Assembly: GCA_027946365.1 (NCBI GenBank)
Contig: JAPEUQ010000005.1
Location: 2,542,001 to 2,606,000, forward strand
Direction of reading: 5' to 3'
Source of the DNA: Kalmusia sp. IMI 367209
Taxonomy: Eukaryota > Ascomycota > Dothideomycetes > Pleosporales > Didymosphaeriaceae
DNA: 64,000 nt
Shown: positions 22,651 through 35,107 of the stretch, piece by piece
How the letters are laid out: each line of letters opens with the position of its first letter
Position numbering within the stretch: the stretch's first letter is position 1
Made by a program: the position numbers and the translations under genes
Notes under the pieces: model-generated
Databases searched by the model: none
Told to the model about the DNA's origin: nothing
What the model saw: only the letters and a program-made list of their open reading frames with translations

Positions 22651-24517
22651 GTCGAGGCTAAGAGACCAAGTCTCACAGGTTGCAAAGGGGGGGAGAAGGT
22701 GTAACGGGACGGTGCAGTGTCGCAGTTGCAGTCGCGGCGCTCCCAAGCCGTTTTGATGGGCGGATCATACATATTGAGTGCGGCGTCACCTCATTCCCGC
22801 CGGTCCATTTGACCTCCTCAAAGGCGTTTTGGACGTATCTACCGCACTGCTTCGGTGCATTCCGATTCTCACTGCCTTGGGCTATATTGCTTCGGCATGG
22901 AGCTGGAGCGAGAAGCGTCAGGAACAGGCATTTGATCGTCAATGTCAAACAGCAGATACGGCGATCTACGAGGGCCAGTGACTATTCTTGGGTGTATTCC
23001 GCGGTGCAATACTTGCAATAGAAGAGGACGCGCTGGAGATGCTATGGCTTGATTGTGGTTGCTGAGGGATGACGTGGTGATTGGTTGGTGTTGGGGATGG
23101 TCAATTTGGGTATTTTGCTCCAAGGAAATTGCCTCGTCTGTGTAACATGAACCGATTTCCTAAGAGGAAAAAGGTGGGTTCGAACAACAAAACAACGCTT
23201 ACGGTTGTGAGCGAGGCTCACGATGTCGAAGGAGGAAGTCATTACGGTCCCAACACACGCCAATCCTTTGAAGCTAAGGTTATATGTTCCCCGCAAAAGC
23301 CACCATTGACACCAACACAACCTCCATGCATGTTTAGCCATCACGCGCAGCTTTACAACACTTCGCTTGACTCTCAGCTTCCTTATAGTACGCACGTGTA
23401 CAAGGCACGTGCATAGACGTGATCTAGATGTTCCGCAAAGTCTTCCTTTACCTCTTAGCGATGGATGCAGAGGCCGATGCGCTTAGTGAATGGACTTCAT
23501 GGTCTAACACGATCGACATCCATAGTTTACCACATAGGCTATGTACATACAGAAGCTCGATAGGCTAGTTTTCTATGCCACTAAGTCACTAGTTATAAGT
23601 TGCAATGGTACAATGCAACCGAAGGCCCTTACCGCACCATGTCCAGATGAGGTATCTCGTTCCGCATATGCGGACCCCAGATTTCATGTGAAGACGGCAC
23701 GGCTACGGTCGCATAACTCAGGGTCCACCTCTGATAAGGGTCCGCAGGGCTTGTTGGCGTGAGCTCCAGCTTCTTCGCCCTAGGCTGCCCGCGACACCAG
23801 AGCTCAGCACTCCAGATACTGTTTTTGGAATTGTTGAGTATGTGGGGTGATATCAGACCAGAGCGCCACGGTATGCCCCATGATATCAGATTGGAGCAGG
23901 TTCAGCGATATGTGTGTGTGGAGCAACGATAGCTGGGGTCGTAGGGTGGGCGGTGGTTACACGTTTGAACGGTCGGAAGAGACGGCAAGATTACACATTC
24001 CGGTCCGCGTTAGAGACGAGCGCTGATAAGGGCCGAGCGGTGAAGGTACGAGGCTGCTTGTACAGGTACATGATTGCAAAGCTCCGCCACCCTCCGCAGA
24101 GCTCCATAGCAGATAACCCCGGTTATTCAACCCCGGGCTTTGCGGGGTCACGGTGCAGTAGGCTATACGATATGTTGCAAAAGAAGGTTTGTTGGGACCG
24201 TAAAGTTCACCAACTGCGAGGCGAAATTGCCATTTGATTCAAGGGTGTTATTCAGAGGAAAGCTAGACGGTGCCACCGATTTTCGGAGCAGAGATGAGAA
24301 GCCAACTGATAATGTGTAGCAAGTGAGTAAGCACGTCATGTGATTGGGCGGATTAAGCTCGGGCCCATGACGAAACGTGAATCTTCGCGACTTCGCAAAG
24401 TTACCGGCGTAGAGAGCAGACTTCACCGCGTCGCTCGTGCAATCGGCATTGAGTAAGTCCCCGGCCCCTTGTTCCCGGTTCAATCTCTCTTCGCTGACTA
24501 CCCCGCAAACCTTTACA
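22651..24517. other. Intergenic stretch, divergent promoters
   Basis: Separates the leftward secreted protein gene from the rightward BolA-like gene. Short frames at 22680-23416 and 23914-24237 have no motif. A short inverted repeat CCCCGGTTATTCAACCCCGGG is approximated at 24117-24137. No gene is supported. Confidence 0.45.
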
Positions 24518-25156
24518 ATGGCACCCTCGAGAGCTCTCCACCACCTCATCCGCCTTCGTCCATCTCCGCGTCTCCTCCCGAATGCACGTCGCACAATCAG
24601 CATTTGCGCCCGAATTCACCGATCAAGCCTCATCCCAACCCTACACTCAGGCCCGACGCGTCATTTCCCCGCATCGCCCTTGAGGAGGGAATATGCCACA
24701 GCAGCACCCGAACCACCGGATTACCTCAATGAGGCTGAGCTCCAAATCTTCAATAAGATCAAGGCGGAGCTGCAGCCCGTGAAACTTGAGGTATGTCAGG
24801 ATAGCCACGTATCTTATGCGTGAAAATTGTAGCGGGGGAAGGGGAGGGAAATCAGATGATGCAGCACTGTTGACCGATCGCTGCATCGCGATTATGCACG
24901 TCATACAGGTTGAGGGGATTCGTGGAGTCGAAATAAGCGGAGAGTGGATGATTAGGATGGATTGAGCCCTGCTGACATATTGGTGTAATAGGTGCAAGAC
25001 ATTAGTGGCGGTTGCGGGTCCATGTATGCACTGCAGATTGAGAGTGAGCGGTTCAAGGGGTTGAGCGTGATTAAGCAGCATAAGATGGTGAATGAGGTGC
25101 TGAAGGAGGAGATCAAGGGATGGCATGGGGTCCAATTAAGGACAAAGCCTGCTTGA
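24518..25156 (+). CDS. BolA-like protein, probably mitochondrial
   Basis: Two exons (24518-24790, 24992-25156) separated by a 201-bp intron give 145 residues. Residues 1-60 are Arg/Ser/His-rich and almost free of acids, as in a mitochondrial presequence. The BolA domain follows: PPDYLNEAELQIFNKIKAEL, then VQDISGGCGSMYALQIESE, FKGLSVIKQHKMVNEVLKEE and IKGWHGVQLRTKPA. The conserved Cys/His set used for iron-sulfur ligation with monothiol glutaredoxin is present (Cys in GGCGSM, His in VIKQHKMV). By analogy with yeast Bol1/Bol3 it should help insert [4Fe-4S] clusters into mitochondrial enzymes. The start at 24518 is preferred to the in-frame upstream ATG at 24437 because the context (ACAATGGC) is better. 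The GCGSM and KQHKMV residues make this assignment firm; Bol1 versus Bol3 is not resolved. Confidence 0.88.
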
Positions 25157-28100
25157 GCGGTTGGGCAGGCTGCATTGCATATGTGCTGTAGGATAGGCGT
25201 GTACGACTGGGATGTAGCTATATGGATGCACATATCGGGCGGCTTTGTCTTTCGAAAGTTTGTGTATAATCATATTATATAATCTTATTATCATCAACGT
25301 GTCATCGACTGGATCGATTTAGGGGATGTGCGATGCGAAACCACGGCCCTGGTGTCGCATTTCAGCGTTGAAGAATCTCTACTCGTTTCAATTTTGGTCT
25401 GTTCTGCGGCTTCCCGCTCTTTGCATATGAAGGCATGATTGACACGGAGCTACAATACTTTGGAAGGTCTCCATTTGCATTATGTGTCATAAGGGAATTC
25501 ACAATTTTCAAGCTCTTGATGACCAGCGTAGAGAACCCCGCCAATCTTGGCTGTGAGATGAAGAGAGATTCTGTGAAAGAAGCGATTACCCCCGTCTGCT
25601 GAGAAATATTGGCAGTATAAGTTCGTGACGTTAGTCACTTGTGCATATAGGAAGGAGTACCTATGTAAGTCATTGTAGTTGATATAAGGGGAATCCACTA
25701 AGAGACTTCTATATCTTTACTCTCACATATTGTTAGCCTTCTCTTGCCTCATATATATCTTCTAGGCTAGGTGGCCCAGAGAACCTAGACGGTTCCGTTT
25801 GTTTTCAGAGGAAAATAAGAATTATACACTTGAGAAAAAAAAGTATTGCCGAGATCATTCAAGATGATCTTGCGAGGGAAAGCAACTTCCATCCCCTATA
25901 TCATCACTAGTGACCTCCAAAATATGTATGGAAATATATCTAACAGTACAAGAACAAGGACCGTAGACCAGCAAAATGTAAAATCAAGACATGCCTTTAA
26001 TCATAATACTATATCTTTCATTGGTTTGCCCTACCTAGTATAATCCTATCATTACTATCTGTATCAAGAGCTTAGTCTTGTTTCAGTTCTACTCGACAAG
26101 CCCCTTTACTATCACATGTCAAAATAGTGATCACAGTTGCACAAGTCACTCATTTTTTTTTGTAGAATAGTATCTCTTAACCTCGAACATGTCTTCATCG
26201 GCCTTCGTGTGCTTGTCAAAAGTTAGACTGGTATCATTAGCATCGATTCCTGCATAATTACCTCTCATGGTTATCTGCGTGTATTGTCTTGCAGCTTCTC
26301 TGGAGGTTATAGATGCATCTTATCTTGTTAGAATCATCCTGTTTCCTTGCTCTGAATGATCATAAAGCCTTGATCAAGCAATAGCGGAGTTATTCGTGGT
26401 AGAGGGTTTGACGGTCCATATTTCTGACTCTTTACTCTTGGGAGCCCACTAGAGGTGAGTTTGGGAAGCGCCACGCTCTTATGGGAAGTTTCCAATGACA
26501 ATGACCGTAGAGACGAGTGGTATAGAAGGTCTTGTGTGTGGTTTCATCACGCTACAAGATCATGTAGCGAAGTTTATAGCTTCATGCCTAGTAAAGCCCA
26601 ATATACTATCGACAGCCACCGTGAGATATAGATCATGACCAGTTCATTACTGTGGAGGCCTTCCGTGACTATCGTAATCGATAGGTACATAGTTAGGCTT
26701 CGAGAGTTTTTTTGGCAGCGATATCGTTTTGGAGCAGTGGTTGTGGTGATGTTCGTAGCATATAGAACCATGCCAGCCAATGTGCTATGTAGGACTAGTC
26801 GCTGCTATTGGTTTCTATGTGGCCGAGAAAATTAGTGTTGTCGTGTGAGGGCCGTGGCGGCTCAATAATGCCGATAGTAGAGTATCTGTATATAGGTCTT
26901 GAGGCGCCAAGTGTTCCGTGAGAACATACATGACTTGCTTCAGAGTCTAGTCAGTGTAGTGTCTGAATTACAGTCCCTGACTAGCGTTGGGTTGTGGCTA
27001 GTCAGGTTATTGTCTCGGAGCGAGTCAAGCCTTTTAAGCAACAAGACCACGATGGCGGCCATGGCAGTGATCCCCAAGGCACAAAGCGGACCATGTTGGC
27101 CACGGCATCGGTCTCGTGTACTCATAGAGATGAGCTAGAAATGGATATTGCTATTGTACTGTGTTCGCAAATTCAGATACGTTACCTTAATGCAAACGCT
27201 AGGTACATAGGATCCCTTCGTCGTAGAAGTATACGGTACAAGTTCTTCAATGAATTGTTCATCACGTAGGAAACTGTATCTATCTAAGCGTTCATGTCAT
27301 GAAGTAAACAAAAAAAATATAGATCCTCACACCGCTCACTTTTCAACGTGTGTACCCAGTAAGAATTGACACCGCCATCCTGGTTTTTACTACTCACCGT
27401 TTCCTCTGCTATGTCGTACTACCACAAAAATCGGAGTTTCAGACTAATCACTATGTAGTCTGCCCAAGCCAATTTATGATGATTATGAATGTAGATAGCC
27501 TTTACCAGTAGTGGGCCCCAAACTAGCCGTCCCATATGCAATACTGATGTTGAAATTTTCGTTGCTAGCACCCAACACTTAGTCAAGTATTAGCATTACT
27601 ACAATGCATGATCAGAAATGAAGAACTATAGCCTTGCGTAATCCATCTACCTTCGGCTCTAATGAGCACACGAGTCTCCAGTCCGTACTCATATTCGGAA
27701 ATATAATCTAAAGTTGTAAACGTTATCCATTAATCAGGGTAATAAGTGACCCTTGTAGGTCTGCATGCGTCCTAGCTATTGAAGGATCTTGCTATGCCAG
27801 AACCTGGATGTTGTAGAGCCAATGTTGCCTCATTGTGTCTAAATGGACTAGGATAGTAAATCCCTTAAATTGGTATTGCTGGATTTCCTGTTGAATTGTA
27901 CGTATATACAATTCATAAATTCTGGCTCTTCACCAGGGCAACATCAAAAGCACGCGGGAGTAGCAGTACTAGAGACTTCAAAGTCGTTCTTGCTTTTTGG
28001 CGAGCGCGGCCACACAGTAGCGACTAGTGCTAGAACAGTGCTCGAGTTTGGTTTAAATGCGGATAAATTGTCACTAAACGAACTCAATAATACCACGGCT

Positions 28101-28189
28101 GGCCGTAGACGTAATTTGATCCGGTTCATAGTGGGTCTGTGCATTGTGCTTCGTGGTCATCGATGTAACGGGGAGGCTCAGTTTATATT
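25157..28189. other. AT-rich gene desert
   Basis: Visibly richer in A+T than both flanks, with no frame longer than 107 codons and no recognisable domain. A minus-strand piece at 25480-25698 (HRISLHLTAKIGGVLYAG) and one at 26940-27125 with a single hydrophobic helix look protein-like but are isolated. The pattern fits an old repeat eroded by repeat-induced point mutation, but no parent element is identifiable here. Confidence 0.5.
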
Positions 28190-29803
28190 CTAAATATAGC
28201 GGTCTGACTGCTGAACCATCCTCTGCATGCTCTTTAGAGGCTCCATGACTATCGTTGAGTACAACCCCGGGATCCTTGCATTCTGATAAACGGTCTCACA
28301 CCACGCTATCTCTTTCTCCGCCTTCTTCGCCTCGAAGTACTTCCTTGCGACAACGAGCGGCGTCAAGCTCCCAAATCTCCCGACGTAGCCAACCTCCGTT
28401 CGACAATTGTATGGCACACTCCGACAGCTGCAATCTGCGTAGGCGCCGAGCTCGCGATCCCACATGAACAGCTCTCTTGGCTCGAGCTGGCGGTATAGGC
28501 GCAACATTTTGAAGGTATTGGACTGCAAGATGAGCATGCTCATCCAGTATATCATGTAGCAGATGCCAGCGCCGAAGGCGTAGAAATTGAACCCCTCGTC
28601 GAACGTGCGGTCATCACAGATGTCAGAAAAGCCCTGGAATTCACTGACATCCACCCTGGTGTACCGTGGTCCATGCTTTTCGAAATTGGCAAACCACTCT
28701 TTGGCTCGAGTGGCAAGATGTTGGGACTCGTCAATAAGCTTATCTATCGCATCTTGATCTGTAGCGACAAGCCTATCGGTCCTCTCTAGAAGTCGAGGTA
28801 TGTGAATACAGATATCTATCAGAGCGACATAAGGGTCGACCTTAGCGGCTTTGGCGGTAACGGCCATCCATTCGTCGGCGTCCAACATGGACGCTTTTCT
28901 CACGTGGTACCCGATAGTCAGCTGATAGATCCTGTTAACGTTGGTCTTTGCAGTGGTTATAGAGACGTCATACAGAATTATACCGTATCGCGTGGAATAT
29001 CTGCATGCTAAGTCTGGACTCGAAAGATTTAGGTCCGCGTTGCTTGAGCAAGTGCAACAGACCTTGCACGTGATAGAAGAACCCATGTCCAGAGCCAATG
29101 CCTACGAAAACCTGGTTTTGAAGTTAGATTCACAACTTCTGCTCGATTATTGAGTACCCACCTCGTATAAAGTTAGTAAGTACGTTGCGAGAAGTGTCTC
29201 ATCTTCTAGTACGCGACTAGGGTATTGTATAGTTTTCATCATCTGCGAAAGCGCAGTTCCGTAAAGGGACCGTGATCTATTGACCAATGGATAGTTGCGA
29301 TTGGCAACAGCTAGTTGCGCAGCTGATAACGCGTCGACTGCAGCTAGAAGAACCCCACTTGTTGCAGGAAGCTGTGGCAAAGCAAGCATTAGGGCAGAGG
29401 GCGGTGGCAACGTATGCGGGTCGGACCTGGGAAGGTAGAGCCATATCAACTCCCCGACGTGTTGCACACGCTCGATTGCAACGGGACTGACTTGTTTCAC
29501 GATTGGAGCCTCAGAAGGCCTACGACCCGGCAGCTGTGGAAATTCGATCGTCTCCTCAGAGTTCGCTGAAGTTGGTTCCTCCGAGGTCTTATGGTTAGCA
29601 TATTTGTAACGGTTGTCGTCCTCTTTGATGATCGAGGGTCTATCGCCTTTTTCCTCGAATTTGTGTAGAATAAACGATTGAAGTGGTCTGTATCCAGGGC
29701 ATTTCGTGCCACGTCGAACACAGGTATTGCATTCTGGCCTTGCCTCGTCGCAACGGACTTTTCGTTTTCGACACTCAAAACAGCCTGTAGAACGCTTCGG
29801 CAT
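28190..29803 (-). CDS. Zn2Cys6 fungal transcription factor
   Basis: Three exons (29803-29162, 29111-28974, 28921-28190) total 504 codons, 503 residues. The zinc cluster is at residues 8-35: CFECRKRKVRCDEARPEC followed by NTCVRRGTKC, giving the exact C-x2-C-x6-C-x6-C-x2-C-x6-C spacing. The rest fits the fungal transcription factor middle region, with LPRSDPHTLPPPSALMLALP, an exon-2 segment VGIGSGHGFFYHVQGLLHLL, a DEWMAVT motif after intron 2, and a C-terminal FEAKKAEKEIAWCE. It should bind DNA as a nuclear regulator. The target genes cannot be named; nearest genes are a BolA-like protein across the AT-rich region and SET9. The intron at 28922-28973 lacks a stop in one frame, which joins the flanks into a misleading longer frame. 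Confidence 0.9.
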
Positions 29804-31745
29804 CGTTCACCGGGTGACCTGAGCTTACCAAGGCCGAGAAAACGCTGTAGGGCCTGTTTGAGCAGCCTTGTTGCGCTGAAAGGTCTGCGATATCGTTGAA
29901 CGAGGATGGAAAAACGTCCCTTTGCGATCTGGATGCCTGATATCGCTCGACGATGAGGAGAAGGACCGGATTAGCCTCGCAACCGGTGACGCTAACGGCC
30001 CACAAACGGCCAAGGAGCGCGCCATGTTCGATGGCGGCCAATCGCAAAGTGTGACGTCCAGCTAGCCACCCTACCACCAACCTCGGACTTCTATTCTTGC
30101 TTGATTTCCATGTTTCGCTGCTCGGCTGCGGAGTGCGAGGAAAATGCATCCCTGTCGTAGAGGGCTGTGTCCAATCTGTGAGGTAAAGGAGAACAGGATG
30201 TTGGACGTGTAAAAGACATGGCTGAAAAGATATTGACGATAGTGATAAGAAAGACGAATGGATTTAAGGAAAAGATAATGTCGATGCTAGGTTGGGCAGC
30301 TCTTTGGACTTGAGAACTACAGAACCTTGGTATGTTAGTGGCCACGTGACGAACGAACATTGAGAGCAACTCCCAAGCCCCGATCTTATGTTCACAACTT
30401 CGAGAACGTGCGAGTTTGCAAGAGCAAGCCTGAGTTTTAGTGGCGGGTACGGCCTTATATACCACAAGGCCCCACTGGCCCGTCTATGTGCTCCACAGAC
30501 TCTCGAACCCACGCGTTTGTTGTTCGCTTCGGCGCTGCACCGTAGACGAAGCCTTTTTCGGCAGCTTCTGCGAATCCTTCCCAACAGCGCGTAGATGTTT
30601 ACTGCAACACCTTGCGTTTACCGCCATGCTTGGATAATTCAAATTTAGCTAGAGACCTGGTATTTTCCAATAAACGTCCACTGGCCTCTTGCCTAATTCG
30701 TATTTTTCAGCTCTGAAATAGGCAAGCAAGCCACAGAAGTCTCTCGAAGGCTGCGGGGACTTGCAACCAAACCATGCCAAACACGACTCAATAATCGACG
30801 AATAGACAGAGAGACACATATTTGAACATTCAAAGCCAGAATCTATCTCTCTGATTTCCGTGCACCTCCCCAAAAATGCTGAAGCTAGTAGAGAATATAG
30901 TACACGCATGCAAAACATGCTTGAGGACTCAAATGCCGCATCGAAGTAGTCCCCAGGCCTGAAATGTCGTTACAAAAGTCAGCAATACTATCGTACAAGA
31001 TGGCCTATGCCGGCTCAGATGCAACTCTCTCCGTAATGCAGGTGACAAAACAATTCAAACAACGCCAGATGTCCATATGCTTGTAGGACAACTGCAATAC
31101 CACCCATTCCCAGATGGTCGCGACATGATGGAAAGAGGGCTATACACAGTCCGATTCATTGCCTCAACGCTGAAAACCCATGCTAAACACCTTTGAACCA
31201 CCTCCAACGGCTCAAAATTGTGTTCAACGCTCGAAAAATCTGAGGGTTCATGACATGTTCTGCCTTGACACATATCTCATCTAGCTATTTTGACCCTGGG
31301 CGGCCATCAAAGGCCCAAGCTAGAGTCTCAAGCTGGCAATGAGGGATGGGGATGGCGGACGAATTGCATGAAATGCGAAAGATTTTAGAGTCGCCTTTAA
31401 TCCTTGTTCTAATGCGTCGAACCGATTTGCTCAACGAGAGAATGAGCTAACAATTGTGGAGTTGGGCACTCGGAAGACCTTATAGAGAGGACAAAGCAGC
31501 GTACACGCCAATCTCCGTCTTCTACCGGTGTCGGCTCAAATGCCTTGTCGCATGGTAACGTCTGCGATTCTCTCGATTGTTCTGTGGGTTTTGTTCTGCT
31601 TTTCTGTCTTTAGAGACTGCACTGGCGCCTTTGAGGGATTTTTTTGTCCTCTCCCGTGGATAGTTATGAAAAGTCCTTTTCTAACCTTTGCACATCATTT
31701 GTGTATCTGCCTGTAGGCCTCAGTTCATCTTGTTTAAGTATCCCT
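29804..31745. other. Intergenic stretch between two leftward genes
   Basis: Left part is the promoter of the Zn2Cys6 gene; right part is 3' region of SET9. Overlapping frames at 29775-30149 and 30091-30637 on both strands carry no motif. No RNA gene recognised. Confidence 0.45.
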
Positions 31746-33816
31746 TCACATAGTTTGTCTGATACGCCTCCTCTTTCGGCCAGACTCAACTTCCATGCTC
31801 ATCGAAGATTCGCGACCGGAACGCGGAGTTGAGAAACGCTCAAAGATCTCCTCATTGAATCTACGCTTGGGTTTCTCCTTTTTGAGCGTCTTCTCTTCCT
31901 CGGGATCGACAAAGCGGTGGATGGATCGGTGATCGAGGACGCGCTCTTCCTTGTCATTCTTGCCTTCCCTATCAGTCTTCGGCCATGGAAAACCATACAG
32001 CTTCGAGTGACGCTCACATCGCGGACATTCCTTACGTGTTCCACGATGACTATCCTCTTGCACGAATTGGTCGTCGCAAGTCTGGCACTCGACCCACTTG
32101 CTATCCTTGCCTGAAAGTCGCGACTTGGATGTCATGTAATCGCCTGGTTTCCGCTCGTTCTCTACCATACCATCCTCAAGCTTTTGATCAGGAACAGGTG
32201 TTCCAACGCGGTTATGTATCATGTTACGCGATATCGATCGAGTGTTGCGGGGGACGAGTGGTAACTTCGGTCGCTTGCGTTTGACGATTCGCTGCAAAAT
32301 ATCGTCAAAATCCAGGCTGTCAGATAGATCACTCAGCTCGGACGAGGTGTCGCCTTCGAAGAGAGAGGACCATGGGGCGTTTACCGTTGTGACTTCGTCC
32401 TTGACAGTGGCAACACCGAGAGTTGGTTTTGCGCGGATTATGTCCGAATCTACTTTGATCTTCTGGCCTTCAACCCCTGTCATCGGATGATCTTCATCTC
32501 CTGAAGTAGCATCTGTTGACTGTGTGGACTTCGGCGAAGCAGCGGCCGACAAGGACAGTGGTGTCGTATTTCGCGACGATGAGTCATCGTTGAGCATGAT
32601 ATGAAGGAGACCATCGCGCTGTTGCGTGCGAATGTCTCGTGACGTTTGTGGGAGATTGACAGCCGGATCCTCAATACTCGTAATGGGCAGCTCTTCTCGA
32701 AGACGCGAGCTACTCGCAGGCTTCGTAAGGTTTGTTTTCTGTGGTATCGCGGTTGAGTTATGCCACGATGGAGATATCGGCGTGGCGGTCGGAATAGACT
32801 TGCGACGCTTCGATGCAGGTGTTGCCTCGCGTGTCGCATCCTGGCTCGACTCTTCGTGTTTGCGCTTCCGTCTAAGTGAGTACAACCCTACTTCTATCTC
32901 GGAGGTTGACTCCTTTGACTCGTTTTCTTCCTCTTCCTCTTCCTCTTCGCTGCTGTCCTCGACTGGCTTAAATGGTGCCCAGCCATTGATCAGTCGGTCT
33001 TCACAGGTATGGCACAAGCACTCTTCATTGTCGTCGCCAAAATAGTCCTCACCATACGAAACGGTGATCTCCTCGCCTTCTTTGATCGGCTTGACAGCGA
33101 CTATTTGCATGCCGTCGTAGCCCTTGGTTGACAGCTTCGCGTTCGCGTCGCAATCATGATTGGCAAAGCGCGCGGGTCCTAGAAATAGCGAGCGAGTCTT
33201 CTTACGACTCGAAATGACAAGACTAAAGTCTTTGCGTGCCAACTCTAAGTTCTTTTCCTGCTCTTCGGTCATTGCGACCTGCACCCCGGTGAGGTACTTG
33301 ATCTCTTCGCGTGGCTGAATATCCCTACGGGCAGTGATGGATGCTTCGTGGTCGGTAATGGTGTACCGGTTGGTCGTAGTTACCTCGAAAGGGCAATCAG
33401 GAAGATATATCTGTACATATCGGCGCAAGTGTCGTGTGAAGTGCTCCCGCTCCTTCTCATCTTTCAGTGAGGCTAAAAACTTCTTGAGGCCCGATAGTTT
33501 CACCAACTCGTTCACCGCATCGGATGTGTTCTTGTTAACAATGACATATTCACGCAGGATGTTCGCGATTTCCTCCTCATTCAAGCCTCGAGATCCTGCG
33601 AAGCGGCCGCCACGGTTCTTTCTGATGGCCGTCCAGTAGTAGACCTGCAGTTATACCGGTCAGCTGGTGTGCTCCTGTAAGCTGGGCGACTGCACCGGCA
33701 CAGATTGGGAGCATGAAACCTGCCTTGTCGACCAGCGCATCTGTCAGTACGTCGTCGTACAATGCCAGCTTCTCCAGCGTCAGAGCGCCCTTTTTGGCGG
33801 GTTCCTTCGGAGCCAT
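31746..33816 (-). CDS. SET9: Histone H4-K20 methyltransferase Set9 (SET domain)
   Basis: Two exons (33816-33724 and 33644-31746) give 663 residues. The N-terminus MAPKEPAKKGALTLEKLALY leads to DVLTDALVDKVYYWTAIRKN, the conserved Suv4-20/Set9 entry sequence, which exists only if the intron is removed from AAG|GCAGGT to CTGCAG. The SET domain spans about residues 120-240: PDCPFEVTTTNRY, LTGVQV, GPARFANHDCDANAKL (the NHDC substrate/cofactor motif at 193-196) and ITVSYGEDYFGDDNEECLC with the post-SET Cys set CLCHTC. The C-terminal half is disordered and charged, and near residue 560 has ECQTCDDQF...ECPRCE, a possible zinc knuckle. The enzyme methylates H4 Lys20 in the nucleus and acts in DNA damage signalling. 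The intron has a GC donor. It shares a 542-bp divergent promoter with the mitochondrial uL14 gene. Confidence 0.93.
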
Positions 33817-34358
33817 GTTTGCGCAGAGGTCGCGTCAATCGGTGCTGTGCGCGGTGCAAGCAAGAGAGGGTTTGGCGCGTTGAAACGCCGTGGTAGCGTG
33901 AAAAAGTGGCGTGAAAGGGGGAGGTTGGGTGACGTATTAGAGAGTGACTCGTGCAAGATTCTCCGCCGTGCCATTCACCGTAACCAGGTCAACCCGCGCG
34001 AACGGAAGGAAGGACCGACGAAGAGAGCGCACGGAAAGCACAAAGGAAAAGAGCGAGCGACAGCCTCAAGGGCAGCACACGAGCTGCAAATAGCGCAAGC
34101 GCAAGACGGTGTGAGACTGAGGCTGGGGCTGAGATTCGCAAACGCGGCCTGTCTTGACCCTTGCGGCTGCATCGGCTGGACGAGACAGCGCGGAGAGCGA
34201 CGGCGGGCACAAGCGAGGAGCCACTAGCAGGCCTGACGCGCCGATTGCCATCCACCTCACTCCTGCAGATTCGACGGCGACCGCCAGCAGCACGCAAACA
34301 GCCGCGCCCGAGACGCATCAGGAAGACAGCACCGTGTGGGACGCACAAGGGCGGCACC
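33817..34358. promoter_or_regulatory. Divergent promoter region SET9 / MRPL38
   Basis: 542 bp between two ATGs pointing away from each other. GC-rich, with no TATA-like box close to either start. Frames crossing it on both strands are chance. Confidence 0.6.
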
Positions 34359-34887
34359 ATGATCCAGCTCAAGGTACGGCCCGCGGCACCCGCGCTCCCA
34401 TACCACCCCGTCCAGCCTACCCAGACCAGCCACTCATGCAGCGCAATCTAGACCCTCATCAATTGCATCGACAACTCCGGCGCTGCCATAGTCGAGTGCG
34501 TCAACGTCCTGCGCTCGAAGCGCCCCGCCAAAGTCGGTATGTGAGCCAGACGTGGACAGGAGGATATGCAAATTGACGGACGCAGGCGACCGGATCGTGG
34601 TGGTTGTGAAGAAACAGCGCAATTTCGGCCCTGAGACGGGCAACAGTGTCTCCATCAGCGCAGCGAACAAGGTGCGACGCGGCGATGTACGGCACGCGGT
34701 AGTCGTCCGGACAGCGAAGAAGTGGCAGAGACCGGACGGCAGCGTGGTCAAGTTTGACGACAATGCCTGTGTGCTCATCAACAAGGCTGGCGAGCCCATC
34801 GGATCGCGCGTGAGCGGCGTGGTGGCCGCCGAACTCAGGCAAAGACAGTGGTCCAAGATCTTGTCGCTGGCACCGATGCATGTGTAG
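34359..34887 (+). CDS. MRPL38: Mitochondrial large-subunit ribosomal protein uL14m (Mrpl38)
   Basis: Three exons (34359-34373, 34452-34536, 34586-34887) give 133 residues, the usual family length. Exon 1 encodes only MIQLK. Exon 2 gives [20 protein letters not shown], the hallmark start of uL14. Exon 3 supplies [54 protein letters not shown] and ends SLAPMHV. All catalytic-type questions are absent: it is a structural rRNA-binding protein at the subunit interface of the 54S mitoribosomal subunit. Splice sites are GT-AG and phases agree. There is no long presequence, as usual for this protein. Confidence 0.95.
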
Positions 34888-35107
34888 AGGCGGATAACGT
34901 TGGATGTGGGATTCGAAAGAGGCTTTTGCATTTTCAGGAGTATGGGGGAATAGCCATTGTACTACACGTGTATATGCCATTGTACAATATCGCTGGGTAT
35001 CAGATACCATCCCAGACACCGTTCATAGAGAAAAAAAAACCCACTAAACTCCAACCCAATGCTGAATGCTACCCTCCTTCCCGATAAGGTTATGAGACAG
35101 GATCGTC
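34888..35107. terminator. Short convergent 3' region between MRPL38 and RPB9
   Basis: 220 bp between two converging stop codons, containing a run of nine A at 35031-35039. It must serve both 3' ends; no further structure recognised. Confidence 0.4.

Noticed and set aside
23173..23190. GGTTCGAAC resembling a tRNA B box
   Set aside because: No A box or cloverleaf partner at the right distance.
29775..30149. 124-codon minus-strand frame overlapping the Zn2Cys6 start
   Set aside because: Overlaps the real gene start in another frame and lies in its 5' UTR.
32626..33045. 139-codon plus-strand frame
   Set aside because: Antisense shadow of the SET9 coding exon.
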